Of a DNA stretch of 64,000 bases, positions 26,786-35,844 are shown piece after piece. Origin of the DNA: Paenibacillus silvae (GTDB taxonomy: Bacteria; Bacillota; Bacilli; Paenibacillales; Paenibacillaceae); contig NZ_BMFU01000006.1 in NCBI RefSeq assembly GCF_014639235.1, forward strand, positions 62,001-126,000, written 5' to 3'. Both the position numbers and the translations under genes were made by a program. Position 1 is the stretch's first letter, and every line of letters starts with the position of its first letter. The notes under the pieces were generated by a model, which saw nothing but the letters and a program-made list of their open reading frames with translations, was not told where the DNA came from and did not search any database.

Positions 26786-28171
26786 TCACGCTTGTGTCGA
26801 ATATCCTTGCTGAGACAACTCCGCTTCCCCCTCTGTAATACGTCCCTGCTCTGCTGCACCACCCACGTATTCCCGCTTTAACAAACGCATGAAAGGCAGA
26901 AAGAAACACATGCCAATCACATTCATGCCAGCAATCACTCCATAAAAATAGATGACCTGATTGAAGGTACGGGTCAAGACCCAGCCCAGAGCGATAATGA
27001 TCAGGAAATATACAGCATTCAAAAGTAAAGCCTGATATCCGCGACCGCTCTGTTCCATCGTAAGCAGCGTAGTCATCATCGGCCCCATGCCAATATAGGA
27101 TAGGGCAACAATGGAAAGATACCTTGCTGCTTCAGCACGAGTTGCTGCATCTTCAATAAGAAATGAGACCAGTGGATCTCTGCAGATCCAGACGACAATA
27201 GCAATAACCACGTACAAAGCAAAAGCGTGGATAAGCCCCTGGCGATAGCTTGCATAAGCTCTTTCACGATGAGGAGCCTGCAAATTATGATTGATAATAA
27301 TACCGATCGCTGATCCGAGCACAATACCCGGCAGGATAGCCATGGTCTGGATTCGGTATCCTACGCCAAATCCCGCAACTGCTCCTTCACCAAAGTAGCT
27401 GACAATTTTATTAAAGAAAAAAGTGCTTAGAAATATCATGCAATACGAGAAAAACACAGGAATACCCACATGTCGAAGTGTGATTAAATGTCTCTTAGCA
27501 AAAACAAATCTTTCCTTAACCGTCTCTTTACGAATCAACAGCACCAGCAGCGATAGGGCTAAGGAAGAGACAGAAGTAATCAGATTGGCATAGATGATAC
27601 CCTGCAAATCCATCCTAAGTATCGAGACAAATGTGTACACAAGAGCAATGTTCAGCACTGCCGTGCCTACTGCGTTCCAGGAAGCTGCCTGCGCCCGGCC
27701 TAATCCTCTTAGTGCAGCGCTGCTCACTGCTGCCAGTACTGCCGGGACGGATACTGCCATCATTCCCGCCACATACCTGGTAAACATCGGTTCAATGTCG
27801 GCAGGCACATGATAGAACCATGAGAGCACAGGCGTCAGAAGCAGAACCATTCCCCCTGTCGCCACGGCAAGCAGCAGGGCAATGCCGAGCATATGCATGA
27901 ACAACTGGGTAAATGCTTTGGAACCGCCTGCACGGCTGCGAGCCACCGCAACCTGAACAGATAGCTGCATCGCTTCAATGATGGAAATCATCACAAACGA
28001 AACGGGAATGTAAAGCGACAAGACGTACAGTACACTCTGATTCGTATGACCCAGAAAAAATACATTGGCTAACTGGGTAATCACATTAACCATAGAAGCA
28101 AGCAGCATCGGAATGGCCGTACGAAATAACAACCGGTGGATCGAACCCGTCGTATAATGGATCCCTTTCAT
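26786..28171 (-). CDS. MATE-family multidrug/product exporter
   Basis: Protein of 461 residues with 12 hydrophobic helices and the internal two-fold repeat of MATE transporters; the start region IHRLLFRTAIPMLLASMVNVITQ and the ALAASFG-like helix ends are typical. MATE proteins export cationic or amphiphilic compounds using H+ or Na+ gradients. Within this operon it most likely exports the pathway product and may give self-protection. GGAGGTG lies about 5-6 nt before the ATG. 17 bp separate it from the KAS-like gene upstream. Confidence 0.9.
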   Translation of the reverse strand: MKGIHYTTGSIHRLLFRTAIPMLLASMVNVITQLANVFFLGHTNQSVLYVLSLYIPVSFVMISIIEAMQLSVQVAVARSRAGGSKAFTQLFMHMLGIALLLAVATGGMVLLLTPVLSWFYHVPADIEPMFTRYVAGMMAVSVPAVLAAVSSAALRGLGRAQAASWNAVGTAVLNIALVYTFVSILRMDLQGIIYANLITSVSSLALSLLVLLIRKETVKERFVFAKRHLITLRHVGIPVFFSYCMIFLSTFFFNKIVSYFGEGAVAGFGVGYRIQTMAILPGIVLGSAIGIIINHNLQAPHRERAYASYRQGLIHAFALYVVIAIVVWICRDPLVSFLIEDAATRAEAARYLSIVALSYIGMGPMMTTLLTMEQSGRGYQALLLNAVYFLIIIALGWVLTRTFNQVIYFYGVIAGMNVIGMCFFLPFMRLLKREYVGGAAEQGRITEGEAELSQQGYSTQA

Positions 28172-28187
28172 TGGGCCACCTCCACAA

Positions 28188-29153
28188 TCATGAAGTCTTG
28201 ATTTCCTGATTCAATGTAATTCTGCTTAACAGCGGCTTATGCAAAACATGTACACAGCAGGCAGATATGGTTCGGGCATCATCCCATGAGATCAGCAGCA
28301 CACGAGCACCGGGCTGGATGCTTCCCTTTTGCAGTCTGTCAGCCAGTTGTATCCATACATCGCCGCTCTGATAATCCACCGTAGATACACTACAGCTATA
28401 GGGAGCTTGAATCTGTGAAAGCAGATGCCCGCCGATATGCCATCCCAGACTGGATTGCAGAATAACCTGCTCAGCTGCGTAATCAGACATCAAATGTTGT
28501 ATGCTCCCGAGTATCTCGGCTGCAAAATCACTCTCTGCAGAAGTGATCACTCTCTTTCCTGCATAATGAATTTGCAAAGCCCCCTGATCACCTCCCGATT
28601 CAAGCGCCACGGCCATGTCGGACAGTTCACCTTGAGAAGCGGAACGATGTCGATATGCATCCGGTCCGTCATCTTGAAGAATACGCTGCTCAACCAGCAC
28701 AATCACTGCTTTTTCCCTTGGGAGCTTACTCCAGAGAGCAACCTGGATAGCCTCTGTGCCAGCCAGTGCACCCATATGGGTTACACCAAGGGGATGCTTA
28801 ACCTGCCATGATGCGCTTTCAAGCATTCGGGCAAGCGGAGCGGTTAGCGCATGACGTTCAGGGTACGTTTGAGCCAGAATCATCCAGTCCCAGGATGCAT
28901 GTGTGCCCAGCTTTTCCAGCACCATAAGTGCCAGATCGCCTGCTGTAAGACGCCTCTCTCCCCAAAGCAAAGATCGGGACACCGACCCTGCACGGCCATA
29001 GTAATGATCCTCCATGTATATGTGCGGCAAAACATAAAAATAATCGTCAGGCGTTGGCCAATCCAACGAATACAGGTGATCCTCAGCTGTAAGCCAGCTT
29101 ATGTGATCCACATAGATCGGTGTGCCATGTTCAGCATAAACAGAATTAGACAT
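28188..29153 (-). CDS. Cys-less KASIII-like (thiolase-fold) protein
   Basis: Protein of 321 residues from ATG 29153, which overlaps the preceding stop codon by 8 bp. Similarity to ketoacyl-ACP synthase III is remote: GVTHMGALAGTEAIQVALW aligns with the nucleophile elbow, but the Cys is missing (Met), and SSLGWHIGGHLLSQI, LQKGSIQPGARVLLISWDD resemble the C-terminal KASIII core. It is therefore unlikely to condense acyl chains itself. By analogy with PqsB in PqsBC or chain length factors, it may be the inactive partner of one of the two Cys-containing KASIII proteins of the operon. The extra 30 residues of a longer frame (from 29243) lie inside the upstream gene and lack an RBS. Confidence 0.6.
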   Translation of the reverse strand: MSNSVYAEHGTPIYVDHISWLTAEDHLYSLDWPTPDDYFYVLPHIYMEDHYYGRAGSVSRSLLWGERRLTAGDLALMVLEKLGTHASWDWMILAQTYPERHALTAPLARMLESASWQVKHPLGVTHMGALAGTEAIQVALWSKLPREKAVIVLVEQRILQDDGPDAYRHRSASQGELSDMAVALESGGDQGALQIHYAGKRVITSAESDFAAEILGSIQHLMSDYAAEQVILQSSLGWHIGGHLLSQIQAPYSCSVSTVDYQSGDVWIQLADRLQKGSIQPGARVLLISWDDARTISACCVHVLHKPLLSRITLNQEIKTS

Positions 29154-30303
29154 GCTGCATTTTCCCATTGGCATAAGCCTGGAATACGTTGATTTTCTGA
29201 ATGGAGGTGGTTCCTTCCATAAACTCAAAAGCTCTCGCATCACGATACCACTTGTTCAAAAGCGGATGCTCCAGCATAGAGCCGGGTCCCATCATATCCA
29301 GCGCCCAATCTGTAGCCTCTTCTGCCAGCGAAGCTGCTCTTATTTTACTAAGAGAGGCCAAATAACCCTTGTTTGCATCATGGTCGATCTCTGCTGCTGC
29401 ATGCCGAATCATGTTACGCAGTGAGTGCAGACGTATTTCCAGTCGTTCCAGCCCGGTCTTTTCACGTTCTGTGAAGACCGTTCTGTGTTCCGTTACATAA
29501 TCATAGGCAGCCTGTGCAACACCGAGCGCAAGCGCTGCAACACTGGGACGCATCCGGTGGAACGTACGTAGAGCCCCCCATAGTCCGCGCTTGGTCGGAC
29601 TTAAGTGACGTCCCAAAATATCCTGCTCCTCCAGTGGATATGACTGGAATTGCAGATGACTGAGACGAAGTCCACGCAGCCCCATCGTATCCAGTGGTGT
29701 TGCGGTGAATCCCGGCCTCGAAGGATCAATAATAGCGGCCTGAATGCCCAGAGGCGTACGGTTGGTCTGGGCAAATACCAGACCGATGCTGGCGCGATGT
29801 CCGTTGCCAATATAAAATTTATGCCCCGTCAGCTCCATTGTATGATCCGGATGGCGCGTAATCCGTGTGCTGATTTCCGTTGCGTCCGAACCCTTCTCAG
29901 GCTCCGACAAAGCAAAGACAGCCCAGGCTGGTCCCTTCATAAATTGGCTGTAGAAGCGCTCCTTCTGTTCCTCATCCCCCAGATCCATCATGACAATGCT
30001 GGACATGGAAGGCCCAGGCCCTCCCAGAAATACGCCGGCATCTCCTGTAGCCAGCTGTTCAATCGTAATCACTCTCTCCAGAGAAGTAAGTCCGTAATAA
30101 CGCTCGTTGCCTATCGTGACAATAGGCTGACCTCCGTATTCAGGTGGAATCATCATATGATTAATGGCCTGTAATGCAGAGGTGTGCAAAAACTCAGTGA
30201 TTCGGTCTGGTTCCTGGTCAATGGTCAGCCCAATCTGACGAAGCTCGGCCGCATACTGCTTCATGACCTGTTCAAAAACAGCAATTGTGGATGGTGTAAT
30301 CAT
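29146..30303 (-). CDS. Acyl-CoA/acyl-ACP dehydrogenase
   Basis: Protein of 385 residues of the acyl-CoA dehydrogenase family, full length. The FAD-binding signature AVFALSEPEKGSDA and the segment MELTGHKFYIGNG are clear, and the C-terminal FEFMEGTTSIQKINVFQAY holds the likely catalytic Glu. In carrier-protein pathways such flavoenzymes oxidise aminoacyl groups bound to the carrier (as in prolyl-S-PCP to pyrrolyl). Start ATG 30303 has GGGAGGG 6 nt upstream and shares one base with the preceding stop (TGATG). It is probably coupled to the truncated homologue encoded just upstream. Confidence 0.88.
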   Translation of the reverse strand: MITPSTIAVFEQVMKQYAAELRQIGLTIDQEPDRITEFLHTSALQAINHMMIPPEYGGQPIVTIGNERYYGLTSLERVITIEQLATGDAGVFLGGPGPSMSSIVMMDLGDEEQKERFYSQFMKGPAWAVFALSEPEKGSDATEISTRITRHPDHTMELTGHKFYIGNGHRASIGLVFAQTNRTPLGIQAAIIDPSRPGFTATPLDTMGLRGLRLSHLQFQSYPLEEQDILGRHLSPTKRGLWGALRTFHRMRPSVAALALGVAQAAYDYVTEHRTVFTEREKTGLERLEIRLHSLRNMIRHAAAEIDHDANKGYLASLSKIRAASLAEEATDWALDMMGPGSMLEHPLLNKWYRDARAFEFMEGTTSIQKINVFQAYANGKMQHV

Positions 30304-31025
30304 CAATAACCCTCCCTGTCTGGTAACAGCAAGTTTTTGACCAATTGACCTGCATATGTATATGCGGATACTCCATGTCTCAGATAACCGTAACCGCCCC
30401 CAAGGCGCTGAATCTGCCTGAAAGCCTCGTCCAATTCCTCATGGAGCCACGCATGAGTACGGAAGGACGCAATGTCAGAACTTCGGGAAAGGAGACGATC
30501 TTCATGTAGCGTTTCTGCCATATAAAACGTTGTCAAAATATCAGCAACCATTCCTTTGACAAGCTGATGCTGAAATGTGGACTGCCCTCCCGACATACGT
30601 ACCGACAAATGTTTGCGTACATATTCAAGACCAGCCTTGCATAGCTCTATTCGGAACTCCAGCAGGTGATCTCTCAGCCTTGCCGGGTTCACCTCATCAC
30701 TAATTACCCCGGCCTGCTCACCGCTGTGCGGCTGCGCTTGAACTAACAATAGACCGGAAGGCTCCAGCATCCGGTCCTGTACCTGAACAACATGCAGCTG
30801 CTCCCAGCGGTACATTCCGCCTGCCTGTTCATGCCATACCAGGGGGGCCTGGTCCAACAGATCAGCGGTTGCACACACATATGAACCTGCAGCCAAAAGC
30901 ACGGGATGACTGTTTATACGTAACGCTGTACTCTCCAGAATATGCGAAATTGGAGCAACCGGACGACCAGCAGCCCTCTCTCCAACAGGTTTTGCATCCG
31001 CGCTTTGGAAATCAATAACATGCAT
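30303..31025 (-). CDS. Truncated acyl-CoA dehydrogenase-like protein
   Basis: Protein of 240 residues, far shorter than the family (about 380). Residues about 120-240 match the C-terminal helical domain (YVRKHLSVRMSGGQSTFQHQ, FRQIQRLGGGYGYLRHGVS), while the first 120 residues show only weak traces of the middle beta domain and no N-terminal domain. The missing part suggests that it does not act alone and could form a heteromer with the complete dehydrogenase encoded directly downstream. It is not a frameshift wreck: it has its own AGGAGGGG 5 nt before the ATG and a coupled stop (TGATG). Confidence 0.75.
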   Translation of the reverse strand: MHVIDFQSADAKPVGERAAGRPVAPISHILESTALRINSHPVLLAAGSYVCATADLLDQAPLVWHEQAGGMYRWEQLHVVQVQDRMLEPSGLLLVQAQPHSGEQAGVISDEVNPARLRDHLLEFRIELCKAGLEYVRKHLSVRMSGGQSTFQHQLVKGMVADILTTFYMAETLHEDRLLSRSSDIASFRTHAWLHEELDEAFRQIQRLGGGYGYLRHGVSAYTYAGQLVKNLLLPDREGY

Positions 31026-31040
31026 CGCTACCCCTCCTGT

Positions 31041-31994
31041 TCATTCTTCACAGCCTCCATGTTCAACCAGTGCAAAACCAAAAAAACTACCCAGTCCGAT
31101 ACTGACCATAACGGATCGTCCCTTCGGGCATACCCAACCCTCTTTCAATCCTGAGCTCAAATTAATAAACGGGTCCGTGGAGAAGGTATGTCCAATTCGC
31201 GAAATGTTATCCAGATAGATCCGTTCGAGCCCTACGCCCGTACGCCGGGAAAATTCCTTCCAGGTGGTCCAGTTCACATTGTGAGGAAGGATATGATTAA
31301 TATCTTCGAAACCTAAGCCTTGTGACGCCAGCAGTTCCTGCATTCCCTGGATAATATGATCAATATATATTTGATTAAATGCTGATATCTCTTCTGGAGC
31401 TGCATGGTAACCTGCATGAAACCGGTTATCCCGCAGGACATGAGCAGCCTGTACGACATGCTGACAACTCTCTCTGCTTAGTAAAACCGCCACGGCAGAA
31501 TCACCCAGAATTGCTGATTTTCGCAAATACCTCCATTCTGGAGGCAAAAAGTTAAACTGATCTGCGCAGATCAGCAGCACGTTTCGGATATGAGGCTGGG
31601 TTTGCGAGAGACGATCGAGCCATTGCAGTGCAGCAATAGAGGTAGCACAATTCATCTGGGACAAGCCGTAGAATGGTACATGCTCTAACCGCAGGCGGCT
31701 TAGAATGCGCTGCATAAGCCGATAGTCGCCCGGAGTCTGCACCTGAAAGGAATGCACATAAAGAACAAGGTCAATCTCGCAAAAGGGATATCCCTTCTGG
31801 AGCTGCTCCACAGCATAAATAATCGTATCATCGAGCATCTGCTCACTATCCGTTACGGGCACCCCCTCCAGATGGTGGTACTTACGCAGAAACTGAAGCT
31901 CGCCAGTGCCCAGCTCCAATGCACTGAGCACTTCTTCCGGCTGTTGAATCTGCTCAGGCAGATACACTCCAATGTCCACAATGCCAAATGCCAA
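31041..31994 (-). CDS. Ketoacyl-ACP synthase III-like protein (KASIII copy B)
   Basis: Protein of 317 residues. The nucleophile Cys116 is in SQMNCATSIAAL and the active-site His238 in ILPHNVN. The third catalytic residue, normally Asn in GNTS, reads GHTFSTDP (His269), so the triad is Cys-His-His. Such changes are known in KASIII relatives that act as acyltransferases or do head-to-tail condensations. The likely donor is an acyl group on the operon's carrier protein. Translation starts at TTG 31994, preceded by GGAGG at 7 nt. Its closest relative here is the gene at 35783-36793. Confidence 0.85.
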   Translation of the reverse strand: MAFGIVDIGVYLPEQIQQPEEVLSALELGTGELQFLRKYHHLEGVPVTDSEQMLDDTIIYAVEQLQKGYPFCEIDLVLYVHSFQVQTPGDYRLMQRILSRLRLEHVPFYGLSQMNCATSIAALQWLDRLSQTQPHIRNVLLICADQFNFLPPEWRYLRKSAILGDSAVAVLLSRESCQHVVQAAHVLRDNRFHAGYHAAPEEISAFNQIYIDHIIQGMQELLASQGLGFEDINHILPHNVNWTTWKEFSRRTGVGLERIYLDNISRIGHTFSTDPFINLSSGLKEGWVCPKGRSVMVSIGLGSFFGFALVEHGGCEE

Positions 31995-32036
31995 TGTTTG
32001 GCCTCCTTCCTCCGTTAGCTCGCATATTGGATATGC

Positions 32037-32891
32037 TTATGTTCGGATCATTAAACCATGGATAAAGGAGTCTGTCTTCTCCAGATGCATGAGACATATG
32101 TACTCGCCGCTGTCCGTCTCCCCGAGCATCTGCTGTAGACTAAAAAATGGCGCGGCACTCCAGTGTGAAGGATCGTAACAGTTCTCCGATTGACATTCCC
32201 TGTACCACTGCGCATCCTGGCAGAGCTCTTTCAGATCGGGATGTATGAGCAGACTGATCCGACTCCGATGAACATCCGCTGCGCCGACTAATCTGTCAAA
32301 TACCAGACCTGCTGTATCCATGATGGAGTTCTCCGCATACTGCATATCGACACCTAGTAAGGCGGGGCCGCTACCTGTCGTCCGGTCAAGGTAAATAGCC
32401 GCAGCAGTATCAGGTCCTGCTGTTGAGTCAAGCTCGTCGATTTTATAGGGAAAAGACGTCTGATCCATGACAAGCAGCATCCCTTGGGTATAACCTTCTC
32501 TGTTCAGGTAATGTTGCAGCATATGCAGCGCTGCAAATGGTGCCCCAAACCCAAGATCATTAACGGCAAAACTGATAAACTGTCCCTGATAACGATTCAT
32601 CAGGTAGTTCACCACAGAGATATCCGGGCGGCTGTTGGGAAAATTGTGGGCCAGCAGGAGCACATCGACTTCCGGTATCATTCGATAAAGCCCGGTCTCC
32701 TCCAGAATTTCAACACTCATCTCATGATAGGCATTGTTGCAGCTTGCCTGCAAAAGTTCCGCATCATACTGGATTGATGTACCTGCAAGCAGGTCCTTGT
32801 GAAAACGGATCAAGTCAGGAAGGTCAAGCGGAGCCTTCCTTCCCTCAAACAGCCTGACCTGCATATCCCGAATGAAAACAGACGATACCAT
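32037..32891 (-). CDS. Second Cys-less KASIII-like protein
   Basis: Protein of 284 residues with remote thiolase-fold similarity: AVNDLGFGAPFAALHMLQHY aligns with the KASIII nucleophile region but has no Cys, and AAIYLDRTTGSGPALLGVDM corresponds to the central strand region. The C-terminal His/Asn loop is also missing or degenerate (LLIHPDLKELCQD). Catalysis of condensation is unlikely; a structural or gatekeeping partner for KASIII copy B, whose gene follows by 42 bp, is the best guess. Its ATG overlaps the carrier-protein stop (TGATG), so the two are translated in step. Confidence 0.65.
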   Translation of the reverse strand: MVSSVFIRDMQVRLFEGRKAPLDLPDLIRFHKDLLAGTSIQYDAELLQASCNNAYHEMSVEILEETGLYRMIPEVDVLLLAHNFPNSRPDISVVNYLMNRYQGQFISFAVNDLGFGAPFAALHMLQHYLNREGYTQGMLLVMDQTSFPYKIDELDSTAGPDTAAAIYLDRTTGSGPALLGVDMQYAENSIMDTAGLVFDRLVGAADVHRSRISLLIHPDLKELCQDAQWYRECQSENCYDPSHWSAAPFFSLQQMLGETDSGEYICLMHLEKTDSFIHGLMIRT

Positions 32892-33151
32892 CAGGCTGCA
32901 AGAAGCTGCTTTTCAATATAAGCTGCGAGAGAACCAACCGTATCAAATACATCGGGTTCAAGCTCATCCGGGTCAATCTCCAAACCTTCAATCCGGTCTT
33001 CAAGTGTCATCAGCAATTCCAGCACCGAAGTTGAATCCAGATATAACTCATCAAACAAGGACGTGCTCAGTTGGATATCTTGTCTCGCTTCTGTATTCAA
33101 TACCTCAGCAAGGGCACCTTTGATCTCTTCAAGCAAAACGGCTGTTGTCAT
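32891..33151 (-). CDS. Acyl/aminoacyl carrier protein
   Basis: Protein of 86 residues with the carrier-protein four-helix pattern and the phosphopantetheine site LYLDSTSVLELLMTLEDR (Ser40 of the DS motif). It should be activated by the Sfp-type transferase of the same operon. The next genes upstream encode a BtrK-like decarboxylase and BtrJ-like ligase, making it the functional counterpart of BtrI in butirosin biosynthesis. AAGGAGAG lies about 7-8 nt before the ATG. It is acidic, as usual for carrier proteins. Confidence 0.93.
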   Translation of the reverse strand: MTTAVLLEEIKGALAEVLNTEARQDIQLSTSLFDELYLDSTSVLELLMTLEDRIEGLEIDPDELEPDVFDTVGSLAAYIEKQLLAA

Positions 33152-33165
33152 GATATCTTCTCTCC

Positions 33166-34455
33166 TTATCCATTCGTTATTGGTGTAGGCGATACTTGTA
33201 CAAGACGTTGTTTGCCCAGCAAATCTTCAGGGGTATCTCGTTCCCGGATCAAAAAGGCTTCTCCCCCCACAATCAGCACTTCAGCCGGACTTCCATGGCT
33301 CAAAAAGTGTGTAGGAGACGCGGTTGGACCATACGCGCCTGAATGGAATACACCAAGCAAATCACCCTGCTCCACCGGAGGCAGCGTTACACGTTTGCCC
33401 ACAACATCGTTAGGTGTGCATAATGGACCTGTGATATTGTATTCAGCCTCAGGAGTCTCGCCGTATCTTGTCAGGGATGCGATCGGGAAGTTCCGTTTCA
33501 CATAAGAGCCTGTACCTACAGCTGCCATATGACAGTTTGTTCCTCCATCCGTAACAACAAAATTCTCTCCATATGATGGCTTGACGTATAATGCCCTACT
33601 AACCAGCATGCCGCAGGTTCCCACCAAATACCGGCCAAGCTCCATAAACAGTCTGGTGTTCTTGTGGCTTCGCTGAAATGATTCGAACATTGGATTCAGC
33701 TGTTCTGTCAGTTCGCTTATGTCAAGGAACTGTTCACCCTCATGATAAGGAACACCCAGCCCCCCGCCGACGTCAACCATTCGCAACGTAATATCCAGTT
33801 CGTTTTCGATACGCTCCGCAAGCTCCAGAATATGACGTGTGTTCTCAACGATTGGCTCAATCTCTAACATTCGGGTGCCCATATACACATGAAGACCCAT
33901 AATCTCTATATGGGTGTACTTCTCAAACTGCTCTTTGCCCTGCAGCACACTTTGTTCGTCAATACCGAACTGACGTGGTTTACCTCCCATGGTTAGCCGC
34001 GACCCTTTGACAGAAAAGGAAGGATTCACACGCAATGCAACAGACATCATTCGCCCTTCATGGGCAGCAATCTCTTCAATAAGCTCAAGCTCCTGAAAGG
34101 ACTCAGTCACAATGGCATATATCCCGTAACGGATGCACGCTGTAATCTCGGCATCACTTTTCCCTGGTCCAAGAAAAATAATATGTTGCGGATCAACGCC
34201 TGCCTCTACAGCGGTATGAAGTTCTGCCAAGGAACAAACCTCAGCCCGAGCCCCCATCTCCCGCAGCATGTTCACAATTGAAATATTCGGGTTGGCTTTA
34301 AGGGAATAGAACAGCTCCACTTGGGGTGTAAGCAGCCCCCGAAGCTCCTGATACACCTGCCGAAGCACTTCACCGTCATACACGTACAGCGGAGTCCCAA
34401 ACCTCTGAGCTATACTAGAAATAGGAAGCCCTTGAATCTCGTATTCCACAGACAC
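33166..34455 (-). CDS. PLP-dependent (BtrK/DapDC-like) decarboxylase
   Basis: Protein of 429 residues of the fold-type III decarboxylases. The PLP lysine is K53 in FYSLKANPN; the glycine-rich phosphate loop is VDVGGGLGVPY, the active-site Cys lies in GPLCTPNDVVG, and the C-terminal HSGAYG tyrosine is present. Sequence and length match BtrK, which decarboxylates gamma-glutamyl-S-ACP to 4-aminobutyryl-S-ACP, better than housekeeping diaminopimelate decarboxylase; the adjacent carrier protein and ATP-grasp ligase strengthen this. Start is GTG 34455, immediately after the ligase stop, with GAGGTGAGGTGA upstream. The substrate here is inferred, not proven. Confidence 0.85.
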   Translation of the reverse strand: MSVEYEIQGLPISSIAQRFGTPLYVYDGEVLRQVYQELRGLLTPQVELFYSLKANPNISIVNMLREMGARAEVCSLAELHTAVEAGVDPQHIIFLGPGKSDAEITACIRYGIYAIVTESFQELELIEEIAAHEGRMMSVALRVNPSFSVKGSRLTMGGKPRQFGIDEQSVLQGKEQFEKYTHIEIMGLHVYMGTRMLEIEPIVENTRHILELAERIENELDITLRMVDVGGGLGVPYHEGEQFLDISELTEQLNPMFESFQRSHKNTRLFMELGRYLVGTCGMLVSRALYVKPSYGENFVVTDGGTNCHMAAVGTGSYVKRNFPIASLTRYGETPEAEYNITGPLCTPNDVVGKRVTLPPVEQGDLLGVFHSGAYGPTASPTHFLSHGSPAEVLIVGGEAFLIRERDTPEDLLGKQRLVQVSPTPITNG

Positions 34456-35844
34456 TCACCTCACCTCGTTAATGGAAGACAGGGCGGCTTCTACTGCCTC
34501 GTCAAGAACTGCCAGCCGTTCAGGAGAAGAACCGATAATGATACCGTACAGCCGCCCGGAGAAAATCGTTCCCTCACTTTTGAATGCTGCATTTACTGTG
34601 GCAAAATTATTGATCAGCAAACCCTCTCCATTCTCTGGTCTGAACATCCATTCACCCAGCATGGCATGAAGTTCCTTATACTCCAGCAGGCGATGAAGCC
34701 GCAGAGTGTATTTTTTGGCCAATCCATAATAACCATCAGGCAGGTACTGCTGCTGAATATTGAGCTGGTAGGTAGACATGTTAAACCTTGCATTGATCTC
34801 CAGGTTGGGCCAGATCGTACCATCCTCATCCAGAATTGCATCCATACCGGCAATGCCATAATACCCATCTTGATACAGTGCTTCGCCGATGCGTATTGCG
34901 GCTTCGCGAATCACTCCAAGTTGAGCTTCACTCAGCCTGGATGGCATAAGATGTCCTTGATGTACACCCTGCTCTACCAAGGACTCCTTTACACCAAGAA
35001 ACTCAACTCCGCCGGATTGGTCAATAAGAATCTGGTAATTCAGATCGCAAATTTTGTCAATCCACTGCTCCAGCACGTAATTGATCTTGCGAATGCCTTT
35101 TTTGCCTGCCTGCTTCTCCAGCATGCTCATGCACTTTTGAAATCTGGCTTCATCCGGGATTACGGTAATGCCTTTGCCGGACACCCCCATGGAATCCTTC
35201 AAGACCAGACGGCCGCCCTGCTCCAATACGAATTTTAACTGTTCAAAACCAGAGGCCAGCTCTTCTAGAGACGCACACTCAACACCAGGGATTTGGCGAA
35301 TATCAAGCCGCTTGTTCAGACGTCTCGAATATCCTTTGTCATTCACCTGACGAAAGATCATAGAGGAAGGAACCGCCAAGGGAATTCCTGTAAGATGCGA
35401 TAGCTCTTCTTCCCGCTCTGATGTGCCAAAAGGAACCAGAAACACAGGTGATTCTGCTGTCTGTGCCAGTTCTCTCAGCTTGTCCATCGTGGCAGAGCAC
35501 TGCAGCAGACTTGCCGTTATGTTAAGTCCCGGATTGTTGTGTACGGGCGCAATATACCGTGACCTGCCAAACCCCAGCGCTTGTGCAGCACTTATAAAAT
35601 CCGGGCTCGGCAAACTTTTGAGCAGCACAATATCTTGATCTCCGGCAAGAAAAACCCCCAGCTCCTCCATCCGGTGTACGACATCCGCTGCCGATCCTAT
35701 GCTTAATGAGGGCAGCTTAAGGATTTCCGGGTCCTCCCAGTACTGCTCCACTTCAAAATTATTCAAATAGACAAAGGTAACATCATGCCGGCCCGTTAAC
35801 GCCAACTTCAGTCGGCTTGAGAAATCGGTTAACACCGTGGACAT
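34456..35844 (-). CDS. ATP-grasp ligase (BtrJ-like amino acid-ACP ligase)
   Basis: Protein of 462 residues with an ATP-grasp domain in the middle and C-terminal parts: GGRLVLKDSMGVSGKGITVI (ATP-binding lysine and glycine loop), INYVLEQWID, and the Mg-binding NLEINARFNMSTY. It resembles BtrJ and pre-ATP-grasp peptide ligases, which activate a carboxylate with ATP and join it to a carrier thiol or an amine. With the BtrK-like decarboxylase and carrier protein it probably loads glutamate (through its gamma-carboxyl) onto the carrier; a role in linking a building block to the peptide is an alternative. The start at 35844 is chosen because AGGGGGTG lies 6 nt upstream; the gene overlaps the preceding KASIII gene by 62 bp. 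Confidence 0.82.
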   Translation of the reverse strand: MSTVLTDFSSRLKLALTGRHDVTFVYLNNFEVEQYWEDPEILKLPSLSIGSAADVVHRMEELGVFLAGDQDIVLLKSLPSPDFISAAQALGFGRSRYIAPVHNNPGLNITASLLQCSATMDKLRELAQTAESPVFLVPFGTSEREEELSHLTGIPLAVPSSMIFRQVNDKGYSRRLNKRLDIRQIPGVECASLEELASGFEQLKFVLEQGGRLVLKDSMGVSGKGITVIPDEARFQKCMSMLEKQAGKKGIRKINYVLEQWIDKICDLNYQILIDQSGGVEFLGVKESLVEQGVHQGHLMPSRLSEAQLGVIREAAIRIGEALYQDGYYGIAGMDAILDEDGTIWPNLEINARFNMSTYQLNIQQQYLPDGYYGLAKKYTLRLHRLLEYKELHAMLGEWMFRPENGEGLLINNFATVNAAFKSEGTIFSGRLYGIIIGSSPERLAVLDEAVEAALSSINEVR

